This document shows positions 44,335-53,104 of a DNA stretch of 64,000 nucleotides, one piece after another (within the stretch, counting starts at the first letter, position 1; every line of letters starts with the position of its first letter). Location of the stretch: the NCBI GenBank assembly GCA_016716305.1, contig JADJWP010000002.1, positions 3,098,501 to 3,162,500 on the forward strand, in the 5' to 3' direction. Position numbers and translations under genes: made by a program. The notes under the pieces were generated by a model that was not told the DNA's origin, made no database searches, and was given only the letters and a program-made list of their open reading frames with translations. The DNA comes from Chloracidobacterium sp. GTDB taxonomy: Bacteria; Acidobacteriota; Blastocatellia; Pyrinomonadales; Pyrinomonadaceae.

Positions 44335-45261
44335 ATGTTCCTACAAACAAAAGCCTCTCCGGTCGGCTGGCTCGCTTTCGAGATCAATGTGCTTCGTCGT
44401 ATGAAGTTCACATCGGTTGCGATGCCATTTACTCCGACGCCGCATCTTGGCTGTAGTTTGAAGCGATTTGGGATCCGGGTTCTCTCGAACGACCTCCTAC
44501 AGTCTGCCTGGACACGGGCATTGGCCACCATCCAAAACAACGCCGAGCGTCTTACTGCAGATGATATCAACCTTATCCTCGATGACGCCTATGTCCCGGG
44601 ACACAAGCTGCAAAATCCTTCGCTGAGAGCATATTTCGGTGAGACCGATTCGTGGTGGTTCGATAATGTTCGCCGAAATCTCGATCGTCTGCAGTCGCCT
44701 TTCGCGTTTGCGATCGCTGCGGAACTCGTGATGGCGGTGGGCGATTATGTGCTTTCTTTCAGCGAAGATACTCGCGAGTTGCGACAGCCGCTTTCCACAG
44801 TTTATCGCCGGCTATGGACGATGCTTCCGGATCCGGTCAACAACGGGCAGAACAACAATTGCCAAAACAAAGCGATCAATGAATTTCTTGCTGAAAGCCG
44901 ATGTGAACTTCTGTTTCTGAGGCTTCCCGCAGCTCGTTCGGGAACTCGTTCGGGTTACTCCGAGCGGGTCGTCTGGAAAGAAGAGTGGCTTCGAGGCGGA
45001 AGTGAGTTCTGGCCCGAGCTGCAGCGGATCCGAGATGGCAAACTCGGCATGCCGGTCGAGACCAAATCGCAGTATTTGCAGTTGCTCGAAGATTCTCTCA
45101 AGACTGCGGGCCACATCCGAAAATGGGCGATCGCTCATGTCGAGAGCGGGTTCGTTTCGACCCAGGACATCTCTGACGTGATCGGCAGAAAGGTCGAGGC
45201 AATTTACACCAAGGATTTTTCAGAGCTGACCGGAACGAAGGCCGTGATAATCACCGCCTAG
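44335..45261 (+). CDS. D12 DNA adenine methylase-like protein without catalytic motif
   Basis: A 308-aa protein. Segments resemble the D12 N6-adenine methylase fold: an early strand-loop MPFTPTPHLGCSLKRFGIRVLSND where D12 enzymes have their SAM motif, then a helical part (LTADDINLILDD, WWFDNVRRNLDRL, ALAAEL-like FAIAAELVMAV). Where the DPPY motif should follow, the text reads LLFLRLPAARSG ... GYSERVVW, so the catalytic Asp-Pro-Pro-Tyr is absent. I regard it as a possible inactive relative. The fold is inferred by eye, and another family is possible. Its stop shares a CTAG with the stop of kup. Confidence 0.6.
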   Translation: MFLQTKASPVGWLAFEINVLRRMKFTSVAMPFTPTPHLGCSLKRFGIRVLSNDLLQSAWTRALATIQNNAERLTADDINLILDDAYVPGHKLQNPSLRAYFGETDSWWFDNVRRNLDRLQSPFAFAIAAELVMAVGDYVLSFSEDTRELRQPLSTVYRRLWTMLPDPVNNGQNNNCQNKAINEFLAESRCELLFLRLPAARSGTRSGYSERVVWKEEWLRGGSEFWPELQRIRDGKLGMPVETKSQYLQLLEDSLKTAGHIRKWAIAHVESGFVSTQDISDVIGRKVEAIYTKDFSELTGTKAVIITA

Positions 45262-47195
45262 ATCTCGACCTGTTCCCCGAGCTCGACCACGCGATCGGCT
45301 GGAATCCTGAAATACGAAGTAGCACTTCGAGCATTACGTGAAAGGAATGCGAACAGCTTCTCGCGCCATCTTGCCATTCCAGCGATCTTGCCCGAAGCTA
45401 TGATCGTCTCGCGACCGAGGAAATAGGTCGTTTCCTCTGGACGAAAGACAAAACCCGGCTGATCGACAGCGGCAAGGGCGTACGGGATATCCGGTTTTTC
45501 CATATAGCCGAAGTAGATGCGGATACGACTGAAGCCATTTCCCAAAGCTTCGAAACGGGATCGTTCGGCGGCATCAACATAGGGTATCGGCCTTGTCTTC
45601 ACCGTAACAAAGATAACGCGTTCGTGAAGTACCTTGTTGTGTTCGAGATTGTGCAGCAATGCCGGAGGGGTGCGGGTTGCGTTTCCGTTCATAAAGACAG
45701 CTGTACCGGAAACCCGCATAACATGTCTTCGTTCGATCTCGTTCAGAAACTCTTCAAGTTCCTGCGTCTCGGCCTGGATCCGGGCCTGCAAAAGGCTCCG
45801 GCCTTTCTTCCAGGTGAACATCACTAAGAACACTGTACCTGCGAGCAACAGCGGGAACCAACCACCGTCAAGGACCTTGATGATATTTGCACCGAAAAAC
45901 GCAAGATCGATCACAAGGAACAAACTGCATAATGCCGCGGTCGGGGCAAAACCCCATTCCCAGCGTTCCCGGGCAACGAAGTAAAAGAGCACAGTCGTTA
46001 TCACCATCGTAGACGTTACGGCGATGCCATATGCCGAAGCCAGCCTGCTCGATGTCTGAAAGCCTAGCACGACCGCGATGCAGCCGATCATGAGCGCCCA
46101 ATTGACCGCCGGCAAATAGATCTGGCCGATCTCTTTGCTCGATGTGTGCAAGATCCGCAGGCGTGGAATCAGCCCCAATTGGATCGCCTGCATCGTGAGG
46201 GAATATGCCCCTGAGATGATCGCTTGCGACGCGATGATCGCCGCGCACGTGGCCAAGAACACCATCGGGTAGAGCGCCCATGACGGGGCGAGGAGATAGA
46301 ACGGATTTTCTGCGAGTGCAGGATCTTCAAGAAGCAGAGCACCTTGTCCGAAATAGTTAAGAAGCAATCCAGGAAGTGCGACCGTGAACCACGCAAGCCG
46401 GATCGGGCGGCGTCCGAAATGGCCCATGTCCGCGTATAGTGCTTCACCGCCGGTGACGACCAGAAATACTGAACCGAGAATGACGAATCCGTGCCAGCCG
46501 TTTCGGGCAAAGAAGTCGATCGCCTCCAGCGGATTCACGGCCGTGAGTACTTTTGGGTAGGATATGACCTGAGCGCCGCCGAGTACTCCCAGCGTCAGAA
46601 ACCAGACAAGAGTGGCTGGGCCAAAGATCCGCCCGATGCCGGCTGTTCCGCGGCTTTGGATCGCAAAAAGCGCGATGATAATTGCGATCGTGATCGGCAC
46701 GACCAATGGTGTTAGCCTTGGGGTTGCGACGGTCAACCCTTCCATAGCGCCAAGTATTGATATGGCCGGGGTCAGGATCCCATCACCGTAAAGCAAAGCG
46801 GCTCCGAAAACGCCGAGGGCTATCAACAGCCGCTTTTCCGATTTTCGTGACGGCGTGATCGGCGTCGTGAGTGCGGCAAGAGAGAGTATTCCGCCCTCGC
46901 CTTGATTGTCGGCTTTCAGCACAAAGACCAGGTATTTGACCGAGATGACGATGATCAGCGACCAGAAGATCAAAGAAAGGACTCCCAAGACGTTTTCGCC
47001 GGTTGGTGTTATCGCATGCGGGCCGTGGAAACACTCGCGAATCGCATAAAGCGGCGAGGTTCCGATGTCGCCGTAAACAACACCGAGAGCCGCGAGCGAA
47101 AGGCCGGCCAAATAGCTGCCCTTCGGCGACTCTTTCGGTATTTGTATATCTGCGTATGTTGAATGAATGTCGGCCGATGCGGATGGGTCGTGCAT
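45258..47195 (-). CDS. kup: Kup low-affinity potassium transporter
   Basis: A 645-aa KUP/HAK transporter, probably a K+/H+ symporter. Motif LAALGVVYGDIGTSPLYA lies near residues 34-51, followed by twelve helices and a cytoplasmic C-terminal domain. It is the last gene of the potassium island, with its own candidate KdpE box, -10 box and a 5' hairpin upstream. It converges with the D12-like gene; the two stop codons share the palindrome CTAG. Confidence 0.95.
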   Translation of the reverse strand: MHDPSASADIHSTYADIQIPKESPKGSYLAGLSLAALGVVYGDIGTSPLYAIRECFHGPHAITPTGENVLGVLSLIFWSLIIVISVKYLVFVLKADNQGEGGILSLAALTTPITPSRKSEKRLLIALGVFGAALLYGDGILTPAISILGAMEGLTVATPRLTPLVVPITIAIIIALFAIQSRGTAGIGRIFGPATLVWFLTLGVLGGAQVISYPKVLTAVNPLEAIDFFARNGWHGFVILGSVFLVVTGGEALYADMGHFGRRPIRLAWFTVALPGLLLNYFGQGALLLEDPALAENPFYLLAPSWALYPMVFLATCAAIIASQAIISGAYSLTMQAIQLGLIPRLRILHTSSKEIGQIYLPAVNWALMIGCIAVVLGFQTSSRLASAYGIAVTSTMVITTVLFYFVARERWEWGFAPTAALCSLFLVIDLAFFGANIIKVLDGGWFPLLLAGTVFLVMFTWKKGRSLLQARIQAETQELEEFLNEIERRHVMRVSGTAVFMNGNATRTPPALLHNLEHNKVLHERVIFVTVKTRPIPYVDAAERSRFEALGNGFSRIRIYFGYMEKPDIPYALAAVDQPGFVFRPEETTYFLGRETIIASGKIAGMARWREKLFAFLSRNARSATSYFRIPADRVVELGEQVEI

Positions 47196-47204
47196 ATTTC
47201 CGTC

Positions 47205-47226
47205 CTGCTTTGCTCAAGCAAAGCAG
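47205..47226 (-). promoter_or_regulatory. 5' hairpin before kup
   Basis: CTGCTTTGC and GCAAAGCAG form a nine-base perfect stem around TCAA. Its 3' arm ends against the AGGACGG ribosome binding site of kup, ten bases before the ATG. It would lie at the very 5' end of the mRNA made from the -10 box at 47230. Confidence 0.6.
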
Positions 47227-47229
47227 TCA

Positions 47230-47265
47230 GAATTACACACAGTTCATAAAGATTTCGTAAAGATT
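47230..47265 (-). promoter_or_regulatory. Candidate KdpE box and -10 box of kup
   Basis: On the minus strand two adjacent 11-base units, AATCTTTACGA and AATCTTTATGA (47265 to 47244), are followed after 8 bp by TAATTC (47235-47230). The layout matches the site after kdpE at 54323-54381. Tandem 11-bp direct repeats ending 8-10 bp before the -10 are typical of OmpR/PhoB-family activators. Confidence 0.6.
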
Positions 47266-47272
47266 TCCTTGC

Positions 47273-48454
47273 CTAATTGCCGTTATCATCCAGCGGCACT
47301 ACATGAACAGCTGCGTCTCGTACCTCTTTGAGGAACCGATTTATGACCGAACCTTTCCAAATTATTTCCCACCGTGACCTGGCCGATTGCCCAAAGATCA
47401 CGTGAGTCACCTCATGTTCGCGCGCAAATTGTAAAAGCTCATCTGCGACATTTGTACCTTTGAGCCGAACAACTTCGGCACCGAGCGAGCTGGCAAGCTT
47501 TATGTTCTCCTGAAGCACCGCGTAGGTCGCAGGTGCGATACGGCCGGGTTCTTCGTCCGGTGTTTCGACATAAACGGCGTACCAGTCCTTGTAGGCATGT
47601 CTTCCGACGATCCGGGCACCGGTTCTCAGAAGTTTTGCTGCGCTGCCGCGGCTTGCCATGCAGACCATTACCTTTTCGGGAACTACAAATTGCTCCAATC
47701 CCTCGCGTTCGCGGTAGGCGTGGTCCTGAACGGATTGATGCAAAGCGACCTGTCGAAGCGCAAGTTCACGGAGTGCGGCAAGGTTGCCCTTCCGGAAGAA
47801 GTTATTCAGTGCCTGTTCGATCTTTTCGATCGAATACACCTTACCCTGGCGAAGCCGAGTTCGGAGTGTGTCGATCGATACGTCGACATCGATGATCTCG
47901 TCGGCTCGTTTGAAGAACGAATCAGGGATCGTTTCGCGCACCATTACGCCGGTGGTTCGCGAAATTACATCATTTAGCGATTCGATGTGCTGAATGTTAA
48001 CGGCCGTTATGACCGATATGCCGTTTTCTACTAATTCAAGCACATCCTCATAACGCTTGGCGTGCTTCGAACCCGGGATGTTCGAGTGTGCGAGTTCGTC
48101 CACGATCGCGACCGCCGGACGCCTTTCAATTACGGCCTCCAGATCCATCTCGTCGAATTTAGAGCCCTTGTATTCGACCCGCCGCAGTGGGATCTGTTCG
48201 AGGTCCTTTATCTGCTCTTCCGTCTCAAAGCGGCCGTGGGTCTCTACCACGGCGATCACAACGTCAATGCCTTGGTCGCGAAGCTGATGAGCATCCTGAA
48301 GCATGCGGTACGTCTTTCCGACACCCGCCGCCGCACCTATATATACTCGAAGTTTCGCGCGTTCGCTTTCATCGACCATTCTAAGAAGTTGATCGGGCGT
48401 CGGCCGCGAACTGTTACGGTTTGGAGAATCAGTTGTTTCGGTATCGACGAACAT
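47273..48454 (-). CDS. kdpD: KdpD sensor half (KdpD domain plus USP domain)
   Basis: A 393-aa protein corresponding to the cytoplasmic N-terminal half of KdpD. Walker A-like GAAAGVGKTY lies near residues 40-49, DELAHSN near 118, the conserved VNIQHIESLND near 154, and a universal-stress-protein domain from about 260. It lacks the DUF4118 helices, HisKA and HATPase parts, which are encoded separately at 55038. It probably senses K+ or turgor and modulates that kinase in trans. It is 6 bp after kdpC. Confidence 0.9.
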   Translation of the reverse strand: MFVDTETTDSPNRNSSRPTPDQLLRMVDESERAKLRVYIGAAAGVGKTYRMLQDAHQLRDQGIDVVIAVVETHGRFETEEQIKDLEQIPLRRVEYKGSKFDEMDLEAVIERRPAVAIVDELAHSNIPGSKHAKRYEDVLELVENGISVITAVNIQHIESLNDVISRTTGVMVRETIPDSFFKRADEIIDVDVSIDTLRTRLRQGKVYSIEKIEQALNNFFRKGNLAALRELALRQVALHQSVQDHAYREREGLEQFVVPEKVMVCMASRGSAAKLLRTGARIVGRHAYKDWYAVYVETPDEEPGRIAPATYAVLQENIKLASSLGAEVVRLKGTNVADELLQFAREHEVTHVIFGQSARSRWEIIWKGSVINRFLKEVRDAAVHVVPLDDNGN

Positions 48455-48460
48455 TTGCGA

Positions 48461-49024
48461 TCATTGGGGTATTTTATCGAGTTCCAAGTTCAGCATTACG
48501 ACGTTCACTCGCGGTTCACCGAGCAAGCCGAGTGTTCTCCGATGTGTGGATCTCTCGACCAATTTGCCTATTTCTTTCTCGCTGATATTACGGGCCTTCG
48601 CAACCCGCGCAATTTGAAATTCGGCCGCAGCAGGAGAAATATGCGGATCGAGGCCTGATGCACTTGTGGTCAGAAGGTCTGCCGGAATAAGCGACCCGGG
48701 CCCATGGACCGAGATGCCTTGAACATCCGCGGTGACGCGATCGATCAACTTCTTGCTCGTTGGGCCAAGATTCGAACCGCCAGAAGCCGCTGCGTCGTAT
48801 CCACTGCCTGCAGCCGACGGCCGGGAGTGAAAGTACCGCTCGGATGAGAATCTTTGTCCGATCAGCTCCGAACCAACGACGATTCCGTCTCGTACGATCA
48901 ATGAGCCATTCGCTTGCCGAGGAAATACGATCTGAGCGATACCGGTTACAGCAAGCGGATAGATAAGACCGACAGCAAACGTCAAAACGAGCATTGTCAA
49001 AATCGATGTCATTAGATCTTTCAT
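48461..49024 (-). CDS. kdpC: K+-transporting ATPase subunit C
   Basis: A 187-aa periplasmic-facing subunit anchored by one N-terminal helix (about 6-30). Motifs: RYFHSRPSAAG near residue 82 and a SGLDPHISPAAA block near 138. ATG 49024 is preferred over 49048 because AAGGA lies eight bases upstream of it; the earlier ATG is inside kdpB. It stabilises the KdpFABC complex. Length is normal. Confidence 0.95.
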   Translation of the reverse strand: MKDLMTSILTMLVLTFAVGLIYPLAVTGIAQIVFPRQANGSLIVRDGIVVGSELIGQRFSSERYFHSRPSAAGSGYDAAASGGSNLGPTSKKLIDRVTADVQGISVHGPGSLIPADLLTTSASGLDPHISPAAAEFQIARVAKARNISEKEIGKLVERSTHRRTLGLLGEPRVNVVMLNLELDKIPQ

Positions 49025-49040
49025 TGAATTGTCCTTCGCC

Positions 49041-51074
49041 TTAAGCAAGCCCGACGGCTGTGATCAAAAGATCGATCGCTTTGATACCGAGAAATGGCGC
49101 CAGGAGTCCTCCCAATCCATAAAGAAGCAAATTTCGTCTCAAAAGGCTTGAAGCAGACATTGCCCGATACCCAACGCCCTTTAGAGCCAGCGGGATCAAC
49201 GCAATTATAACGAGGGCGTTGAAGATCACCGCCGAAAGGATCGCCGACTGCGGCGTCGCGAGGTTCATTATGTTGAGGGCGTCAAGTACGGGAAACGTCG
49301 CAACGAACATCGCCGGCAAAATGGCGAAATACTTCGCGACATCGTTCGCTATCGAGAATGTCGTCAACGCTCCACGCGTCATCAGCAACTGTTTGCCGAT
49401 CTCAACGATCTCGATCAGTTTGGTCGGGTCGCTATCCAGATCGACCATATTTCCTGCTTCTTTGGCAGCCTGCGTCCCCGTGTTCATCGCGACACCGACA
49501 TCCGCCTGAGCAAGTGCGGGGGCATCGTTCGTGCCATCACCGGTCATGGCAACAAGCTTACCGGCAGACTGCTCTCGTTTGATAAGCGACATTTTATCTT
49601 CGGGCGTCGCTTCGGCAAGGAAGTCGTCCACGCCCGCTTCATTGGCAATTGAAGCAGCTGTTAGCGGATTATCGCCCGTGATCATCACCGTCTTGATGCC
49701 CATCTGCCGCAGCTGGTTAAATCGCTCTCGCATCCCGCCTTTCACGATGTCCTTCAAATAGATCACACCCAACGGCGACCGATCGTCAGCAACGACCAGC
49801 GGTGTTCCGCCGGCCTTCGCGACCCGCTCGACGATCTCCTGAAGCTCATCGGTAGCCCTATGTCCTTTTTCGCCGAGGTACTTAGCGACCGCATCGACGG
49901 CACCTTTTCTTATCTCACGGCCGTTTATATCGACGCCTGACATTCGGGTCTGCGCGGAAAAACCGATGAAGTTCGCGTCTGCGCCGAGTTCGGCTATCTC
50001 TCGGCCGCGAAGGCCGTATTTCTCTTTTGCGAGGATAACGATCGAGCGTCCTTCGGGAGTTTCGTCCGCAAGCGAAGAGAGTTGTGCGGCGTCAGCCAAC
50101 TGTTCCGCAGAAACGCCAGCGAGGGGAATGAATTCGGCAGCATGGCGATTTCCAAGCGTGATCGTCCCGGTCTTGTCCAAAAGCAGCGTGTTCACGTCGC
50201 CGGCAGCCTCGACGGCCCTTCCCGACATAGCGAGGACATTGTGCTGGATCAGCCGGTCCATTCCAGCGATCCCGATCGCGGATAGCAGGCCGCCGATAGT
50301 CGTCGGGATCAGACAAACGAGGAGTGAGATCAGGACGAACACGGTCTGACCTGCTCCCGAGTAGATCGCGAACGGCTGAAGTGTTACGACCGCGAGCAAA
50401 AATATGATCGTTAATCCGGCAAGCAGAATATTCAACGCGATCTCGTTCGGCGTTTTCTGCCTCGCCGCTCCTTCGACCAACGCGATCATGCGATCAAGAA
50501 AGGTCTCTCCGGGATTTGATGTGATCCTCACTTTGATCCAGTCAGAAAGGACCTTGGTTCCGCCAGTAACTGCCGAACGATCTCCGCCCGATTCTCTTAT
50601 CACAGGGGCCGATTCACCTGTGATCGCGGATTCATCGACGGATGCGACGCCTTCAACGACCTCACCGTCGCCTGGGATGAACGTGCCCGCCTCTACCAGG
50701 ACAATATCATTCTTTCGCAGCTCAGATGCGTTAATCGACCTGGTTCCGCCGTCAGGAGTGACCAGCTTGGCAACCGTTTCGGTCTTTGATCTTCGCAGAG
50801 TATCAGCCTGGGCCTTTCCTCTCCCTTCGGCCATTGCCTCTGCAAAGTTTGCAAACAGCACCGTGAACCACAACCAAAGCGTAATCTGCAGTTCAAATCC
50901 GGCATTTTCAGTCAAACCCGCAGCCACAAGTTTGATCGTCAAAAATAGAGCGCCCAATTCAACGACGAACATCACCGGATTCCTGATCATTCGTCTTGGA
51001 TCGAGCTTTTTTAGCGAATCCACGAGTGCCTGCCGCATGATAGTAACGTCCCAAATGGAAATTGCTTTTTTCAT
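49041..51074 (-). CDS. kdpB: K+-transporting ATPase subunit B
   Basis: A 677-aa P-type ATPase. Phosphorylated D300 lies in LLLDKTGTIT, TGES is at 152-155 in the A domain (S155 is the residue equivalent to the inhibitory Ser162 of E. coli KdpB), and GDGTNDAPAL marks the hinge. The length matches the family. It is 4 bp after kdpA and overlaps the upstream candidate start of kdpC. It supplies energy to the KdpA channel. Confidence 0.97.
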   Translation of the reverse strand: MKKAISIWDVTIMRQALVDSLKKLDPRRMIRNPVMFVVELGALFLTIKLVAAGLTENAGFELQITLWLWFTVLFANFAEAMAEGRGKAQADTLRRSKTETVAKLVTPDGGTRSINASELRKNDIVLVEAGTFIPGDGEVVEGVASVDESAITGESAPVIRESGGDRSAVTGGTKVLSDWIKVRITSNPGETFLDRMIALVEGAARQKTPNEIALNILLAGLTIIFLLAVVTLQPFAIYSGAGQTVFVLISLLVCLIPTTIGGLLSAIGIAGMDRLIQHNVLAMSGRAVEAAGDVNTLLLDKTGTITLGNRHAAEFIPLAGVSAEQLADAAQLSSLADETPEGRSIVILAKEKYGLRGREIAELGADANFIGFSAQTRMSGVDINGREIRKGAVDAVAKYLGEKGHRATDELQEIVERVAKAGGTPLVVADDRSPLGVIYLKDIVKGGMRERFNQLRQMGIKTVMITGDNPLTAASIANEAGVDDFLAEATPEDKMSLIKREQSAGKLVAMTGDGTNDAPALAQADVGVAMNTGTQAAKEAGNMVDLDSDPTKLIEIVEIGKQLLMTRGALTTFSIANDVAKYFAILPAMFVATFPVLDALNIMNLATPQSAILSAVIFNALVIIALIPLALKGVGYRAMSASSLLRRNLLLYGLGGLLAPFLGIKAIDLLITAVGLA

Positions 51075-51078
51075 ATTG

Positions 51079-52881
51079 TCAGAAAACCTGCCCGGCGTTC
51101 ATCTGAAAATGTTCCAGAACCGGCGAGAGGCTCAAAGCAGGAAAGAACGTAAGTGCGCCGACGATCAAGATCACGCTAACCAAAAGCGCGGCGAACAATG
51201 GTGTGTTTACCGGGAATGTGCCGAGGGTTGCCGGAATCTGTTTCTTTCGCGCGAGATTACCAGCGATCGCCAGCATCGGAATTATCATCAAGAATCTCCC
51301 TAGAAGCATTGCCGAGCCGAGCGCCGAATTGTACCAGAGCGTATTGGCGTTGAGCCCGGCGAAAGCCGAGCCGTTGTTCCCGGTGGCAGATGCGAACGCA
51401 TAAAGCATCTCGGTCAGGCCGTGTGCACCTTGGTTGTTCAACGAAGAAAGGCCAAGATCTTCTGACATCGCCGAAACCGCGGTCAGAAGAAGGATGACGA
51501 CCGGGAAGATCAGCGTGTAAAGCATGGCCATCTGAACGTCATAGGGTTCGATCTTGTTGCCGAGGTATTCCGGCGATCGTCCGACCATCAAGCCCGCAAT
51601 AAAGACGGTGAGGATCACAAAGATCAGCATTCCATACATTCCGGCACCAACGCCGCCGAAGATCACCTCACCCAGTAAAATGTTTACGAGCGGGATCATC
51701 CCGCCGATGGGTGTGAATGAGTCGTGCATGGCGATAACCGCACCGCACGACGCAGCGGTCGTTATCGTTGCAAAAAGTGATGATCCTGCTACCCCAAAAC
51801 GCACTTCCTTGCCTTCCATATTTCCGCCGACGATCGCCTGATCGACCGTGGCTGGAAAAAGCGGATTTCCGGCGGCCTCTGCGATATATGTGACGAACGC
51901 ACCGGCTAAAAAGAGCACGGCCATCGCACCAAAAAGCGCCCACCCATGGCCCTGTGAGCGTACCATGAGCCCTAATGTGTAAGTGAAGCCCGCGGGGATC
52001 AAAAAGATAAGCAGCATCTGGATCAGGTTCGACAGCGGCGTGGGATTCTCGAACGGATGGGCTGAATTCGCATTGAAGAAGCCGCCTCCGTTCGTTCCGA
52101 GCATCTTTATCGCCAACTGCGAGGCGACGGGACCCTGAGCTATCGATTGCGTATCCACCAACGTGGCTTCAGTCACAGCTTCACCATTCAGATCAGCGAT
52201 CGTGTTTCCATCCGAGTCCTTCTTATCGATTTGAATTGTGAATGGATCTATCAGCCTCGCTGAATCATATTGATTGAAATTCTGAATAACGCCCTGTGAT
52301 ACGAAAAAGATGGCTGCAATGAATGACAAAGGCAGTAACACGTACAGCGTCCCTCGAACCAGGTCGACCCAGAAGTTGCCGAGATCTTCCGTCTCGAAGC
52401 GCGAGATACCCCGGATGAATGCAATCGCTAAAGCCATGCCTACTGCAGCAGAGGCAAAGTTTTGAACCGTCAGGCCTGCCATCTGTGTCAGATAAGACAT
52501 CGTGGTCTCGCCGCCGTAGCCCTGCCAATTTGTATTGGTCACGAACGAAACAGCCGTGTTGAACGACGACGCCTCGGAAGGAGCAGAGAGACTCTGTGGG
52601 TTTAGCGGCAGAAAGAACTGAAGCCGTTGAATGATATACAGCGAAACCGATGAAACAAGGCTGAAGAGCAGCATTGCCACGCCGTACTGCTTCCAGTTCA
52701 TGGGTGACTCCGAATCAACACGGATCGCTTTGTACACAAACCGCTCAATGGGACCAACAAAACGGTCGAGAAGGGTACGCTCACCGTTGTAAACCATCTT
52801 CAGATAGATGCCCATTGGTTTGGTGATCAAGAGGATCAGGATGAAAAATAGCAAGATCTGAAGGAGTCCGTATAGTGTCAT
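51079..52881 (-). CDS. kdpA: K+-transporting ATPase subunit A
   Basis: A 600-aa potassium channel-like subunit with four selectivity-filter loops, including TNTNWQGYGGE near 117-127, GTNGGGFFNANSAHPFENP near 247-265 and a NNGSAFAGL segment near 482. The length is somewhat above the usual 560, mainly from an insertion near residues 225-240. It is directly downstream of kdpF with 19 bp between. Confidence 0.97.
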   Translation of the reverse strand: MTLYGLLQILLFFILILLITKPMGIYLKMVYNGERTLLDRFVGPIERFVYKAIRVDSESPMNWKQYGVAMLLFSLVSSVSLYIIQRLQFFLPLNPQSLSAPSEASSFNTAVSFVTNTNWQGYGGETTMSYLTQMAGLTVQNFASAAVGMALAIAFIRGISRFETEDLGNFWVDLVRGTLYVLLPLSFIAAIFFVSQGVIQNFNQYDSARLIDPFTIQIDKKDSDGNTIADLNGEAVTEATLVDTQSIAQGPVASQLAIKMLGTNGGGFFNANSAHPFENPTPLSNLIQMLLIFLIPAGFTYTLGLMVRSQGHGWALFGAMAVLFLAGAFVTYIAEAAGNPLFPATVDQAIVGGNMEGKEVRFGVAGSSLFATITTAASCGAVIAMHDSFTPIGGMIPLVNILLGEVIFGGVGAGMYGMLIFVILTVFIAGLMVGRSPEYLGNKIEPYDVQMAMLYTLIFPVVILLLTAVSAMSEDLGLSSLNNQGAHGLTEMLYAFASATGNNGSAFAGLNANTLWYNSALGSAMLLGRFLMIIPMLAIAGNLARKKQIPATLGTFPVNTPLFAALLVSVILIVGALTFFPALSLSPVLEHFQMNAGQVF

Positions 52882-52900
52882 AAAAGCACCGCCCGAAGGT

Positions 52901-52990
52901 CTAGAACTTTTCAGGTTTCAGCAAAGCAAAGACCAAATAGCCCAAGAGAAAAACAAAACACGTCAATGCTGCGATCGTTTCAACGGTCAT
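52901..52990 (-). CDS. kdpF: K+-transporting ATPase subunit F (29 aa)
   Basis: A 29-aa single-helix peptide, starting MTVETIAALTCF and ending FALLKPEKF, with the GYLVFALL segment typical of KdpF. It is too short for common ORF finders. Its ATG overlaps the stop of the preceding 34-aa gene by ATGA. It should stabilise KdpFABC at the membrane. The position just before kdpA supports the call. Confidence 0.92.
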   Translation of the reverse strand: MTVETIAALTCFVFLLGYLVFALLKPEKF

Positions 52991-53091
52991 TTTTCACGCT
53001 CCGCGTTGCGAAGCAACGAACAAATGCTCAAGTAGCCGAGAGCAAACATAAAGAACAAAGCAATCGCCGTTATAAAGACAAGATCGGTCAT
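52987..53091 (-). CDS. 34-aa membrane microprotein, kdpF-coupled
   Basis: An unannotated-size ORF of 34 residues: MTDLVFITAIALFFMFAL continues into GYLSICSLLRNAEREK. One helix (about 4-24) carries a GYL motif after it, as in KdpF, followed by a basic/acidic tail. Its stop overlaps the kdpF start by ATGA, and it begins 14 bp after the stop of the beta-barrel-like gene. It may be a second KdpF-like peptide or a regulator. There is no experimental support. Confidence 0.7.
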   Translation of the reverse strand: MTDLVFITAIALFFMFALGYLSICSLLRNAEREK

Positions 53092-53104
53092 TTCATTCGC
53101 CTCA

